Notes: a model not told the origin generated them from the letters alone. A stretch of DNA of 64,000 nucleotides from Lepidostoma basale (GCA_022606425.2 JAHDVF020000053.1:1240001-1304000); one strand, 5' to 3'. Counted from the stretch's first letter, positions 9,637 through 20,689 are shown. Program-made: numbers and translations.

Positions 9637-11145
9637 GAGGCAGTCAAAGGAAAAGTGGACTAACCCACATGATGGCCAATATTGAGTTAACTATGAGAAT
9701 GTGTCTAAAACATGTGTTTCTTCGATTCAAAAACGGACTAAACTTAGTTCCAACAATGGTCTTTAGATGGGAGTGTTGTTTTTGTTTTTGCATTTAAATA
9801 TTTAAAAATATTCTCAATGCAAAAGTGGACCATGATGGCTAGTCCAAAGTATTAGTGCCGAAAATGAAGTTCATTTAAAAAAGGCAGAATCTGCCAGATC
9901 TGATGTGCGCGCAGATGGCCTTCATGCAAAGACTGATGACAATGTTACCGCTATTCCATTCGATCTCATGAAGACATTGGCAATACCCGTACTGGCAACA
10001 GGTGTTTGCTATTATAAACGACACATGTGGACATATTGTTTTGGGATCCACAATTTGGGTAACGATGATGTTACAATGTTTGTATGGAATGAATCTATTG
10101 CTTCCCGCGGGCCTCAAGAAATAGGGTCATGTCTCCTGTACTCTATTAAAAACTTTGTAAATGGTAGCAAGTTAATAATCAGTGTTCTGATCAGTGCGGC
10201 GGACAGAATAGAAACATTAAGCTTGCTTTATTATGCCAGTATATTGTGTCCAATTCTGATTATGTGGTGAATGACATTGACGCAAATTTTTAGTGAGTGG
10301 TCATTCCTATTTACCATGTGATCGGGATTTTGGATTAATTGAAAAACAAAAATGATTTTTTCGAGATATTTACAATCCGGAACACTGGATTCGAGTTATA
10401 CAATCAGCCATGAAAAGTAATCCATTTAAAATAATCTCAATGGAAAGGGATAATTTTTATTCAACAATTAAAAAGAAAGGTCTCACTCGATGGATCCAAA
10501 GTAAAGTGGTTGAAAATACAGTGGTTAAGTTATACAAAAACCGAACCATTTAAAATATATTTCAAATACTCATTGAAGTGACAACATTGAAGTGATTTTC
10601 TCCATAGTGGATATTTCAAAAAGATTGTCAGTCTCAATCACTACTCTAGATGCATTGTATCCACAAGGAAATACTATCACAGCGATAAAGAAGAAGTATT
10701 TAATTTCCTTCTTGACTTCGTACCGCCAATTTTCCACCATTTTTATAACAATTTGAATACCAATAGTATTCAATCAGATTTAATAGACGTGTCTGATATC
10801 GAAAGGTATTAAAATTATATTAGATATATTTTCTATATACCTTAAATTTCATTTCACTTTTCTTCTATCCTAATAAAAAAAATTGACTAAACTTAACAAA
10901 GCATAATAACACTTCAACGCAATAGTCGACCAAGCCACCAAAAAAGAGGTATTTATTATTTTTTTGGCCAAAAACGGATCTTCATTAAAATTAACTAATC
11001 TTTTTTACCAAGAATCTTTCTTTAAAATTAGTATTTGTTGTTAAATTTACGTAACACAAAGAGATTCAATTTGATAATTTCTAAAATGCGACATTACTCA
11101 AATCTATGGTAGATGGGGTTAGTCTACTTTTCCTTTGACTGCCTC
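9637..11145 (+). mobile_element. 1.5 kb DNA transposon with TIRs and 4 bp target duplication
   Basis: Terminal inverted repeats: GAGGCAGTCAAAGGAAAAGT at 9637 and its reverse complement ending GACTGCCTC at 11145. They match over about 33 bases with a few differences. The flanking AAAT at 9633-9636 and 11146-11149 is a candidate target duplication. Inside lies one decayed plus-strand protein gene (next entry). I could not assign the element to a named superfamily. Confidence 0.8.
9870..10510 (+). pseudogene. DUF7869-like putative transposase (frameshifted)
   Basis: The frame ending at 10267 reads HLKKAESARSD, then FDLMKTLAIPVL, TGVCYYKRHMWTYCFGIHN and SRGPQEIGSCL. At about 10175 the similarity moves to another frame with SDQCGGQNRNIKLALL (10178-10225) and continues as GHSYLPCDRDFGLIEKQK (about 10300-10352), then DIYNPEHWIRVIQSA. 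These motifs are characteristic of an uncharacterised insect and cnidarian protein family that I know as DUF7869-type. The conserved acidic residues (SDxCGG, DRDFG, IE) could form a DDE/D-type active site; that is inference. The frameshift and a stop after EKQK show that this copy is dead. Confidence 0.75.
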
Positions 11146-11149
11146 AAAT

Positions 11150-11559
11150 ATAAGAAAAGGAATGTTTGTAGAAATTTTTGCTTAATAACATGGAAATTTT
11201 ATTACAAACATTTATAAGAACCTGTGGTGGAGAGTGAGTTTTTACTATATTTATATTAGAAAATAATAGATATTTAAAATAAATAATAATTTCTATTATA
11301 TTCAGCTTACCTTTCTATTTCGGAATCATTGAACAATGTTAATTTCTTTGTAAATAAATTTTTAATAATATCTGTCGAAACTAACCACATTTATGGAAAA
11401 AAGGTTTAAATATTTTTTTCGTATATACCTACAATAATTAAATACACTGACGAAGGGCTTCCGCGTCCAAAACATGTATTTAGGTAATTGTAATACATTA
11501 CATTTTTTATAAAATGTTATTTGCAAAAAAGAACATTATTAAAAAATAATTATTTGATG
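11150..11559. other. AT-rich spacer with a hammerhead-like scrap
   Basis: Mostly featureless. At 11449-11478 CTGACGAAGGGCTTCCGCGT followed by CCAAAACATGT resembles the hammerhead-like terminal motif seen elsewhere, with one core base changed (AAAA for GAAA). Confidence 0.35.
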
Positions 11560-11564
11560 TGTTA

Positions 11565-11810
11565 GAAGAATGGTTTGGAATGTATCAATCAACCATGAGA
11601 ATGGAGCAAGGAGTCGAGAAAAACCAAGGAAAACATGTAATGACCAAATTAATCCAAATTTAAAGGTCAGCCATGTTAAAAGTCGGAAGAATCGACGTGT
11701 ATGTGTATGACTCGATTTATAAATGTGAAAGCAGAGAGGTGTGTCAGGATAGAGTGGTGAGCGGTCTCTTCCTACCCTTTCGGAGAAATGGTGTGATGGT
11801 TAATTGTTAT
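11565..11810 (+). mobile_element. Family A LINE, 3' fragment
   Basis: Degenerate copy: GAGTCGAGAAAAACCAAGGA and GACCAAATTAATCC correspond to the S-R-G-R-P-R-K-T-W / D-Q-I-N block. It ends at GGTGTGATGGTTAATTG. No intact frame. Confidence 0.7.
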
Positions 11811-12309
11811 TTAAGAGATACAACATGTATACAAGGTAAGACAGAATCAAACAGGTCAATACATTTCAATATTTAAGAGCAATATACCAATTACATGCGA
11901 CTATTCGTAAGAAATATGAATAAATGTATTCAGCTCAATAATAATACACATTGAAATCAGATGTAGTATGTACTGTTCTTTTTAAATTTGACACACAAAA
12001 AGAGACAGCGCCAAAAAGATTTTTATTCCTCCAAAAAGCTTAAGTCTGATTTAAGGGAGGCAGTAGTTCATCCCTTGACTGGCGATTTCGCATTTGTCCC
12101 AACTGCCCCTGTAGTTCAAACATGCTCGGATATCAAATTAGCTCGCTTCAGGTATTTTGGAATTTTCTTAATATCTTTGGAGTTTTTTTTTATGCGAATA
12201 TGAATAGTAAATATTTATTTAAAATTATTTTATTCGGATAATTATTCTGTTGATTATTTAATACTAAAAATATATAATATAATTATGTTATTCCATGAGT
12301 AATAAAAGT
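11811..12309. other. Spacer, unclassified
   Basis: The 71-codon frame 11988-12203 contains RRQKDFYSSKKLKSDLREAV-like residues and PLTGDFAFVPTAPV with slightly higher GC. I do not recognise it and it may be chance. Confidence 0.3.
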
Positions 12310-12319
12310 TAAATATGGA

Positions 12320-12657
12320 TATGATAACGTGTCGAACGCAAATGTAAGGCAGATGACTGCATCATGGATAAAATTAAAAAAGGATCCCTGAGATGGTTTG
12401 GACATATGGAACGAATCGATGAGAGAAGAATGGTTAAAAAGTTGTACACAAGCAGCGTGAGTGGAAAAAGAAGCCGAGGACGACGGAGGAAAACATGGTA
12501 TGACCAAATTAATCAATTACTAAAAGGCGGTCACATTCGAAGTCGGAATAATCGTCGTACGATGTATGAATGTAGAGGAAGCCCGAGAGGTATGCCAGGA
12601 CAGAGCATTGTGGCGATCCATCCTCTCTGTCTACCCCTCTGGGGAAATGACGTGATG

Positions 12658-12690
<33 letters not shown>
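12320..12690 (+). mobile_element. Family A LINE, 3' fragment with long (TTAG)n tail
   Basis: Frame 12364-12666 reads MDKIKKGSLRWFGHMERIDE, then KKLYTSSVSGKRSRGRRRKT, the A C-terminal block. After GACGTGATGG there are about nine TTAG units at 12657-12690. This is the clearest example of the tail and the best reference for the A 3' end. Confidence 0.9.
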
Positions 12691-12691
<1 letters not shown>

Positions 12692-12694
12692 CGA

Positions 12695-13025
12695 ACGCAA
12701 ATTTTAAAAATTGAATACAGTGCGAATGAAAACGTTAGGAGCAGAATAATGAAAGGTTCATTAAGATGGTTTAGAGACGTGGAAGGAATGAATGAAAAGA
12801 CAAATAGTCGATGAACGGGCCAGGTTATATAGGAAGACCTTTGGTAGACAGGGAACAATCAAATCAATCAGATATGTCATGTATCAACGTAAGCATCTGG
12901 AAAAATCGACGTGTGTTTATAACATGTATGGATTTTGAGGAAAAAGGAGAAGTTTGTCAGGAAAGAATGGTGTAGCGGTCCATTCGTTCTACCTAATCCT
13001 TTTGCGAAACAACGTTGTTATTAGA
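12695..13025 (+). mobile_element. Family A LINE, second adjacent degenerate fragment
   Basis: It begins immediately after the previous tail with GCGAATGAAAACGTTAGGAG and AAAGGTTCATTAAGATGG (K-G-S-L-R-W). It continues to TTCTACCTAATCCTTTTGCG, a degraded form of the 3' UTR. It is older than its neighbour and lies in the same orientation, giving a head-to-tail pair. Confidence 0.7.
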
Positions 13026-13329
13026 ATTAGTTTTCAAAATGTCAGATTTCGTAAAAGTTATACCAATTTGATTCCATTTTTAAACAGTGAATTTATTAGA
13101 ATACTAACAATGTTATGACAAATGCATGTAATTTTGTTTCAAAATAGGCTCTCTTCAGTAAACTGGCTTGAGAACTTGTTATGTTAGATTGTAAAATTAT
13201 TTCAGAAATAAAATGGTAACTTATACCCAACTAAAAATAACGCAAACATTTTTCTTGGATGAATAAATAAATAAATAAAGTTTTCAAGGCAATTTCATAT
13301 ACTGGGTAAGAAAATAAAAAGCGTTAAAT

Positions 13330-13450
13330 AAAGTACCAACAGGCAGTCGACCATCAGGAAGGTCACCAAAAAGATGGAGAGACTGTTGGACGTCTACATC
13401 CCAGGGACGATCTCCTTAAATAAACAAGATATAGTCCAAAATAAAGCAAA
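13330..13450 (+). mobile_element. Family C RTE, 3' terminal scrap
   Basis: GTCGACCATCAGGAAGGTCA then CCAAAAAGATGGAGAGACTG corresponds to the R-P-P-K-R-W-R-D-S-W end of family C. A short stretch of sequence after the stop is also present. Confidence 0.6.
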
Positions 13451-13504
13451 ATAAGAAAAACATTACAAAATGAAATTTGACTAATTTCTTAAAAAAAAGC
13501 AAGT

Positions 13505-13690
13505 AACAGGAAGAGCAATTAGTCTGCTGTAAATGATAGTACTTTCACAAGACAGATACTCTTGACTTTAGAGAGTATCTTGTTTTCCTAATGTCGAACC
13601 ATCTCTCACGCGTTCCTGGTTTATTGTATATATCATACTCGTATTTTACCTGTAATTAATAGATGCCTTAAACATTAATATTCCGTTCAT
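13505..13690 (+). mobile_element. Family E (jockey/CR1-like) LINE, 3' end
   Basis: GGAAGAGCAATTAGTCTGCT, a gap, then ACTCTTGACTTTAGAGAGTA and the 3' UTR GTCGAACCATCTCTCACGCG. The last codons match the E copies at 24.6 and 46.4 kb. An internal deletion removes the VSSEID region. It carries the CTCGTA six-base insertion at 13638-13643. Confidence 0.8.
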
Positions 13691-14384
13691 TCCAATGAAA
13701 TTTTATGCAAATGTGTGAGTAACAGTGCTTTTAATAAAAATATTTCAATAATATTTTATATTGAAATATATAAACATGTTTTTTTTATGAAAATTTAATC
13801 AGCTTCAATTGTAAAAATCACAAAAATAAAGTCCCTTAAATTTTTAATGTGGTTTATTGATTTTCTAGGAAAAACAATTAGGGTGTGACTAATATTATTA
13901 GTGGCACTGTACAATGTTAAAATTGAAGGGAATTCGTTTTTTTGTGTTTGGAAATTCTCGTTTTTCTGGCATATTTGTTTTATTATTGGAAATTCAAAGA
14001 AAAAATCACAAACACAAACATGTCCTTCCGAAATGAAATAAAATTTATTTTCCTAATTTCGAAATAGTAATAATTTCTAATAACCCTGTATTTTGGAAGC
14101 TAATGCCGTACAGTCCGCCTACTAAGACCCAGGAACCACGGGATAGAGTTCTATAACCAATTTAGGAAGTGTTACTAACACAATGCCGTATCATCTCCCG
14201 TGAAAACATAATATTTATTTTTCCAATTATTAACGTCAAAAACGTGGACCCATTAAGGACGTGATTGTTTGGAAGGATTCTGCATACTGAGAGTATATTG
14301 AATGAATTTTATTTTGGATGTACCTGTATTCTTCAATGTCTTAACATTAGAAAAAAAATGATATGGCCCTTTTAAATTATTCTT
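13690..14384. repeat. Unclassified dispersed repeat and AT-rich spacer
   Basis: The patches at about 13683-13735 (CCGTTCATTCC, GTGTGAGTAACAGTGC) and 13830-13940 (GGGTGTGACT, ATGTTAAAATTGAAGGGAAT) recur at 32935-33190 and 33808-33850. There is no coding content, so this is a repeat of unknown class. Confidence 0.45.
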
Positions 14385-14905
14385 CTTATTCTTAGTGTAG
14401 GCCTAGTGGCCTGTTTCTTAAGAGGAATTGGCCTCCTGCGAAGTCGACTCCCAGCTGTCGACCCATCTCTTTGATGGTCTGCCCGGGGGTCCTACCTTGC
14501 AACTGGCCGTGCTACACAATAAAGGGGAGTTTGGATGGATCCATTATTCTCTCGTGTGCATACCAGTATCTTCTCCTTTGCCTTCCCCACCTAACGACAT
14601 CCTCGACCTCGCATATCTCCCTTATCCGTTTATTCCTTATCCTCTCTTGCAGTGTTCTGCCAGATATCTGAGCGTCTTCATTTCTGACACTATGAGCGCG
14701 TTTTTGTGATTGTAGTGTCCGCCCTGCACTCGATCCCATATGGCATGATAGGTCGCACACAAGTCTTATAGATTCTCACTGTTGCTGTTCTTCATGTCAG
14801 GGTTTTTCCAAATTGAATTCTTTAAGCATCCTGAAATGACCGCAGCCTTGTTTATTTGCCCCATCACTTTACACGGTAGATCCGTTTTCCCCTACAAGTC
14901 CTAAA
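14385..14905 (-). pseudogene. Family C RTE, C-terminal fragment
   Basis: Minus frame 14512-14760 includes RNKRIREICEVEDVVRWGRQ and RRRYWYAHERIMDPSKLP. Above it, toward 14905, are scraps equivalent to the C-V-R-P-I-M-x-Y-G-I-E region. Below 14512 the sequence (GGAGGCCAATTCCTCTTAAG in reverse complement) is the 3' UTR, shared with 28050-28085. It starts at the (GAA)n-like tail near 14385. Confidence 0.85.
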
Positions 14906-15084
14906 GCCTAAGATTAATAATGTATTATAATTTTTGAATCAACAGATACAATATGTTATGTTGAAACGTTGCATGATTTGTAGGGGCATCTGCAACAGTA
15001 AGTCTGGAAAGAGTGCTGGTCTATTCTATCTTCCGACTAATCAATACTCTTAATAAAATATTGTGTCTGCTTTAAACATTTACA

Positions 15085-15357
15085 GATTCCCAGCTGTCCT
15101 TCCATCTTTTAGGAGGTCTTCCACGAGGACGAGTCCCATGAGATTGATTATGCAATGCAATATAGGAGAGTCTGGTGGAGTCCATTCTTTGAACATGACC
15201 GTACCAGTCCCTTTTTCGCTGTCTGCTCCATCTTATAATATCCTCAACCTCAATCTCTCTTATTCTGGTGTTCCTCACGCGATCCCTCAGTGTCTTGCCT
15301 GCTATCGTCCTCAGTGTCTTCATTTCGAAAGTCCTCAAAACTTGTTTGGTCCTTGTA
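15085..15357 (-). pseudogene. Family C RTE, C-terminal fragment
   Basis: Minus frame 15072-15338 reads MRTFEMKTLRTIAGKTLRD, then RVRNTRIREIEVEDIIRW, RDWYGHVQRMDSTRLSY and PPKRWKDSW. It is closest to the copy at 4.1 kb. One residue is missing in the EICEVED block. Truncated at both ends. Confidence 0.85.
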
Positions 15358-15360
15358 ATA

Positions 15361-15729
15361 TTATGAATGTAGTAAATACGTATCTGATAATCTTTTGATG
15401 TTTATCAACTTGAAATAAATGATTATTTAATACGTGGAAGACTTAAAACCAGAAGTTTTATCTGAAGTCCTTTGACAGCAGGTAGGAAATAATAAAATTT
15501 CACATATTTCTAAGATTTTCAAAATTTGTAGAATATTTTAATCAAATACTTCAGATAAATTAGATATGTTCTTAAAATATATTTCGCGTCGTTTCACAAC
15601 AAAGAATTTAAGATTATGTTGGGGAGACTTGACTCTCGAGTAAACAAAACTTCTAGAACATGGACGTTTTCAATTATAAATTAAAAATATATTTTTTAAG
15701 TTTTAAACCTAAAGATTGTTTTGCAGCAA
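15361..15729. other. AT-rich spacer
   Basis: At 15647-15672 AAACTTCTAGAACATGGACG resembles terminal sequences at 28.5, 34.0 and 35.4 kb (see findings). Otherwise nothing is recognised. Confidence 0.4.
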
Positions 15730-15734
15730 AGTTC

Positions 15735-16018
15735 ATTAATACCTTTACTGGTTCTTGAGACTTGGGCCTTTTTAGTGTGGTAGTTTCCCGTTACCACATT
15801 TTTTAATACTACAGGTTATTTGAATCCAATTGCTTACATTTTTAGGTATTGATTATCATGACATATAATAAGGTAGCTAATCTCTTACGATTTTTATTGT
15901 CACGTCAATTCTACCAGACAAAAGACAGCGGGAAAATATTATTTTATTCACGGGAATCGAACCCGGGGCCTTCGGTTTAATAGTCACAGCTGTTGCCACT
16001 TAGCCACGTGTAATAAGT
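15735..16018 (-). mobile_element. tRNA-derived SINE-t, minus strand
   Basis: Reverse complement of GGAATCGAACCCGGGGCC at about 15954-15971 gives a B box GGTTCGATTCC; the A box region is TGGCTAAGTGGC near 16003-16014. The tRNA-like head is followed by a body with GTCTGGTAGAATTGACGTGA and a distal TGGTAACGGGAAACTACCAC. It lies head to head with the next SINE. Confidence 0.8.
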
Positions 16019-16044
16019 TAACAATAATCAAATCATATATTATG

Positions 16045-16335
16045 AAAGTGGACGATCTTCGTGTCAGAGTGGCAACAGCTATGACTGCCACGGGTACGAA
16101 TTCCGGCGGTGACAGCGTGAAAAAAAACTGAATTCTCACGTTGTCTTTGGTCTGGTAGAATTCACGTGACATCAATAGCTAAAAAATTGTAAATTCAGAA
16201 ATTTGGTTCAAAAAACCTAAATTTGGGATGCAACGGGAAGCTACCACATTAAAAAGGTGGCATCAAGTGGCATCCCAAGAACCAGCAATGATGCTTAATG
16301 GTTTTCTGCAAACTAATCCCTAGCTTAGAAACTTA
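16045..16335 (+). mobile_element. tRNA-derived SINE-t, plus strand
   Basis: The head CTTCGTGTCAGAGTGGCAAC (A box) is followed by a worn B box (GGGTACGAATTCCGG), then GTCTTTGGTCTGGTAGAATT, CACGTGACA and the distal block GATGCAACGGGAAGCTACCA. It ends in CTGCAAACTAATCCCTAGCT, also seen near 22900. The B box mutation (C to A) would weaken Pol III transcription. Confidence 0.8.
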
Positions 16336-16473
16336 TAAAAAAATCAAATATTGTTCGTGTAATGTACTCGTATATTGTATAAAACAATAAATACAATGTT
16401 TAAAGTAAAATTTAGTTTTTAAATTGATTAATTAGTCCATTGTTTTGGCCGAAACTTTATGATACTTTAACAT

Positions 16474-16900
16474 TAACTAACTAACTAACTAACCATTACG
16501 CCGTCTCCCCGAAGGAGTAGACAGAAAGAATGGACTGCCACACTTTTCTTTCCTGACATATTTCTCTCGCTTCCTAAACATTTATACATCGTGTCATGCA
16601 CGCGCGTCGATTTCTCTGACTTCTCACATGGCCGACATTCATTATTTGATTTATTTGATCGTGCCACGTTTTCCTCGGTCTTCCTCTATTTCTGGTTCCA
16701 TTTACATCGTGAACATATAATTTTTGTACCATTTTTCTTCATATATTCTTTCCATAAGTCCAAACCATCATAGTGATCTTTTCATTGTTTTGTTCATAAC
16801 ACCATCATTCGCACCGCATTCACTTCTTATATTTTCATTCGACACTCTATCATACACAGAGTCTGTCACATTCGTCTAAGAGATCTCATTACCATAACCA
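16474..16900 (-). mobile_element. Family A LINE, 3' fragment
   Basis: The (CTAA)n at 16477-16492 is followed by CCATTACGCCGTCTCCCCG and the whole A 3' block through GATTTATTTGATCGTGCCAC, up to TCTAAGAGATCTCATT near 16896. On the minus strand this is the C-terminal coding block plus 3' UTR. The copy has the empty version (ACATATAATTTTT near 16712) of the site that holds CTCGTA at 4929. Confidence 0.9.
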
Positions 16901-16925
16901 CATTTATTACGCAGTGATCATACAA

Positions 16926-17420
16926 TAACTTTTATTTTTCTCCAATTTACCATGTAATATAAAACATCGGAAAACACGCAGTTCCCTTTATTGACATATC
17001 AAATGATACCGTTGATAACGAAAATATGTGTATAACTTATCATATTATTTTGATAGTAACCGTTTAGGATTACAACTCGTAAAATAATAGTTTGACATAA
17101 AAAAGATAAAAAGTAATAACGTAACGTAAAGATAAAAGCACTATATGTATGTAGAGGTAGAAGCAAACATTTTTTAGTGCTAAATGGGAAATTATAAATT
17201 AAACCCAAAAAATAAAAACTAATTATCGTAACGCTTAAAACGAAACTATACTGAAAGTTGCGTTATAACAGTATACTCGTATACATTATTAAGCAGCTGT
17301 ATTTTACAGCATTTTGAATGTACGAGTGTACATTTTGAATGTACGAGTACTCGTATACAAATATTTGTAAACGAATACTAGATTTTACCCATTGCGGGTT
17401 ATCAATTCAAGGATTAATTT
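16926..17420. other. AT-rich spacer with clustered TACTCGTA octamers
   Basis: No coding content. TACTCGTA or its complement occurs at 17274, 17342 and 17348, within a short direct repeat of GCATTTTGAATGTACGAGT. The sequence TTTTACCCATTGCGG at 17384-17398 is shared with 35513-35527. Confidence 0.5.
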
Positions 17421-17719
17421 TGTCTCAATAGAGACGAAGATGCAAATTGGAAACAGAATATGGTGGTCGAGGTGTTAACAGGACTTATGACCGGTCATTG
17501 GTTGGGTTAAGCGCACGCTTTATGTAATACAACATTCCCCATTCCACCTTTTTTTTATGACCACCATGTCTGACAAATTTTTGGAAGTTGTATATATGTT
17601 AATCTGTAACACCACACTTCACATGGTAGTTTCAATCTACACACTAGCGCCATCTATGAATCAGCATATCAGATCACCATATTCTGTTTCCAATTTGCAT
17701 CTTCGTCTCTATTGAGATA
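17421..17719. mobile_element. MITE with about 46 bp inverted repeats
   Basis: TGTCTCAATAGAGACGAAGA at 17421 extends through TGCAAATTGGAAACAGAATA. The reverse complement CACCATATTCTGTTTCCAAT starts at about 17676 and runs to ATTGAGATACA at 17719. The roughly 300 bp body has no ORF. A second copy at 35545-35815 lacks the right arm. The superfamily is not assignable; no clear target duplication. Confidence 0.75.
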
Positions 17720-17764
17720 CAATTAAGCTTTATTTTATTTGATAATTTACTAAATGACTAATTT

Positions 17765-18080
17765 AGTAACCATCACGCTTTCTCTCTGAAGGGGTACGTT
17801 CTTTCCTGACATATTTCTCTCGCTTCCTTGACATTCATAGATGATGCCCATTTCTCGAATTTCTCACGTGAGCCATATATAATATTTGATAGAACCACAT
17901 TTTTCGGTCTTCCTCTTTTTCTAGTTCCATTTATGTCGTTTACAAATACCTTCTTTGCCATTATTTCTACATTATTTCTTTCCGTGTATCCAAACCATCT
18001 AAATGACCCTAATATTATTTTGTTTATAATACTTTCATTTACACTGCATTCACTTCTTATATTTACATTTGACACTTTTT
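17765..18080 (-). mobile_element. Family A LINE, 3' fragment (divergent)
   Basis: Minus frame 17773-18075 has SNVNIRSECSVNESIINKII, then LGSFRWFGYTERN and VNDINGTRKRGRPKN, clearly the A C-terminal block with many substitutions. The tail was lost; the copy begins at CCATCACGCTTTCTCTCTG. Confidence 0.85.
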
Positions 18081-19029
18081 GTAGTATCGTCTCTGCGTTG
18101 TGCTTTAAAATCCGGGGTGCCTTTATATATTGTTATTCTTCACCTTGATCTGTCTTCTGCAGTATTTTCGTATTAATAAATATGCAAATGAAAAGAGTAA
18201 TTACAAGAACTTTAAATCGTGGAAACATCAACAATTAATTGAACCTTCTCAGATAATTTTCGTAACTTAAAGTCATGAGATGAATAGTTATACAAAGTTT
18301 AGTCACATTTTCATCCAAAAATTTACTATGTCGCTTTCTCAACTTTCATTTTCCTAACATTAGTTGTTGTAAGTACTTTAAGAAATTCTTAATTAAAAAA
18401 CCAGAACATCTCAATTTTCAGACATTTCACAATTTCAATTTTCTGTAATAATTCAATATCATGTCGATCAAAATAAAATACTCAAATCTTTGATCAATTT
18501 AGGAATAAAGGACGTATATGCACGAAAATCTTACCGTTAATTTGATTGAAAACTTTGTGAGGGTTCCTTGTTCCTTTGAACTTATAACATAATTTTAGAA
18601 GTTGTCAAGTAGCTACCTAGAAATACTTCAAACAATGTAATAAGCCTTTGATGGACATACTCAGAAATGACTTGAACTGTGATTGAGTTGCTGATTATTG
18701 GAAAAAAAGGGAATTATGACAAAAATTTTAAAAATCAAGTTCATCGTAGCTTAGTTTTCAATTGATTCCTGTTTTTTTTAAGTATATTTACTTATCTTAT
18801 ATTATATACATACACATGGCATTTGACTAAAGTTTTAGTATTCTGGTACAAAGATGATAACTCTTTGATTTAATGACTCGTTATTTTATCGAATAGTTCT
18901 TTTTCATTCACTCATCGCCATCTATTAATGTTGAATTCTACATTTAAAATCTGGAATTATCTGTTCTTGTGTCCGCTGTGACAGAGAATCACCGTTGACA
19001 GTTGTGTCAAATAAGTTATAAATAATCAA
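18081..19029. other. AT-rich sequence, nothing recognised
   Basis: About 950 bases without open frames of note, repeats or recognisable motifs. Confidence 0.6.
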
Positions 19030-19270
19030 AAATAATTATTTTTTGTGTTGTCATACACGCACGTCGATTTCTCCTATTCATCACGTGGGTGACATAAACT
19101 ATTTGATTGGTTTGATTATGTTTCGCTTTCCTCAATCTTTCTCTTTTTTAATATTCCTTTACTTCGTTAAAATATACATTATTTATCATTCATTCTTTCC
19201 ACTTATCCAAACCATCTTAGTAACCATTTTATTATTGTGTTTACTATCCTTTCATTGGGACTGTATTCAA
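19030..19270 (-). mobile_element. Family A LINE, internal fragment
   Basis: GTCATACACGCACGTCGATT, TTTGATTGGTTTGATTATGT and CTTTCCACTTATCCAAACCA match the A block in reverse complement. Tail and 5' side are both missing. Confidence 0.7.
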
Positions 19271-20257
19271 TTATTTATTATATCAATGGATATTTAATTA
19301 TTTGAAATGGAATTGTACATCATAATTAAAGGAGCAATAACAATTCAATTTATTATGACTAACATGATTGTAATTTCATTAATTCATTCGCCTTCGCTTT
19401 GTGTTGTGGATTCATATTTGAATAAATATAACTGCACTCAGTATTTTTACAACACTTTATTACACTTTTTCTATGTACAAAATGTATATCAATAAAATAA
19501 AACAGAGTGATCATTTATACTCGTATACTAAAAATGGTGAAGTTATGTATAAAGGTCGAGGGGGTATAATTAGAATTAAGGAGAGGGGAGAGGAGAAACG
19601 TGTCTGTGAAAAGTGTAATTATATGTGCAGTCATATGTAATTGGTTCATTTTAAAATATCTGGAATATTTTGAAACCATAACAATTATTGGTAAATCGCC
19701 AAGTTTAGCTTACACTAAATACTTGCACTAACATAACTTGCATCTTGCCTTTCCCCGTTACTCAGAATCTTTTTTATGTTCCAGGTGTTCCGCTAGTAGG
19801 GATCTCCCTAAAACATTCATCAGCCTGGTGGTTTATTAGCATTTTCGGATCACACAAATTTCCAGTCTGATATTGTTAGGTTGGGGTTATACTCGATATT
19901 GTAAGGTGTAAGGATTATGGCGTCTCTTGACATCTGAGTTTAAAGTAGCATCTGGATTTAATTTTAGTTACACATGATAAGTACTCTCTCTAAAAACTGT
20001 TTTTGTAATACTTCTGGGCATACCATTTAACTCGAGTGAACCTCTCCATTATAACTTGCACCATGATAATATTTTACGGGTCTCTATTATTCGGGAGATA
20101 AGAGGCGTTGCGCAGTTTCCACATAATGTGAAATGGCGAAAACAATATGACAATGACATTAATGGTTATAAAGATACTATCGTTTAACGTTAGATATACA
20201 TACATTACCCGTGGTGCTGTATGCTAAAGAAAAAATATGTTATTTATTGTTTATTGA
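19271..20257. other. AT-rich spacer with a minus-strand LINE scrap
   Basis: Positions 19738-19840 (CTTGCCTTTCCCCGTTACTC, then CATCAGCCTGGTGGT) match 52512-52643, a minus-strand RTE fragment. The rest is featureless apart from one TACTCGTA octamer at 19518. Confidence 0.5.
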
Positions 20258-20665
20258 ACAATGATGTAAAAGATTTCTGACATATCTCTACATGAGGGAG
20301 TTTGGTAACTATCCGTGGCTTTATCCCGCCGCATTCCTCTTGGACATTCTAGGAACCAATTGTCAATAAGGTAAGAAGAAATGGGTTCACACTTCAAGCT
20401 TATCATAGAATTCTTTGAGAATTCCGTCATTTTCGAGGGTATCAATTTTTATGTTCCGGATGGTTATATTATATTAGACAGCGTCAGCACAGACTGTTTT
20501 ATCTCCCAACATGCAGAACCAACCTACCACTGATGATGCCAGTGATCTAGTAATGATGCCGGAGTAATCAAAATGCTGTACATGATCGCCTCAGAGATCG
20601 AAGTCTTTCATATTAGTGAAAGTACGTTCAGAAGACAAATACTCTTGTCTTAAGAGAGTATCAAA
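20258..20665 (+). mobile_element. Family E (jockey/CR1-like) LINE, 3' fragment
   Basis: ATCTCTACATGAGGGAGTTT encodes the YLYMREYG block, followed by scraps of PWLYPAAFLL. It ends with TTTCATATTAGTGAAAGTAC (FHISEST) and CTCTTGTCTTAAGAGAGTAT. There are many stops. The 3' UTR is missing, replaced at about 20690 by a hammerhead-like repeat end. Confidence 0.8.
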
Positions 20666-20689
20666 TCAATGTTGTTATTTGAAATTTCA

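Noticed and set aside
9905..10117. Minus-strand open frame over the transposon gene
   Set aside because: Shadow of the plus-strand DUF7869-like frame.
12657..12690. TTAG repeats as interstitial telomere sequence
   Set aside because: The insect telomere unit is TTAGG, whereas this is TTAG and it always follows the same LINE/SINE 3' end. It is a retroposon tail.
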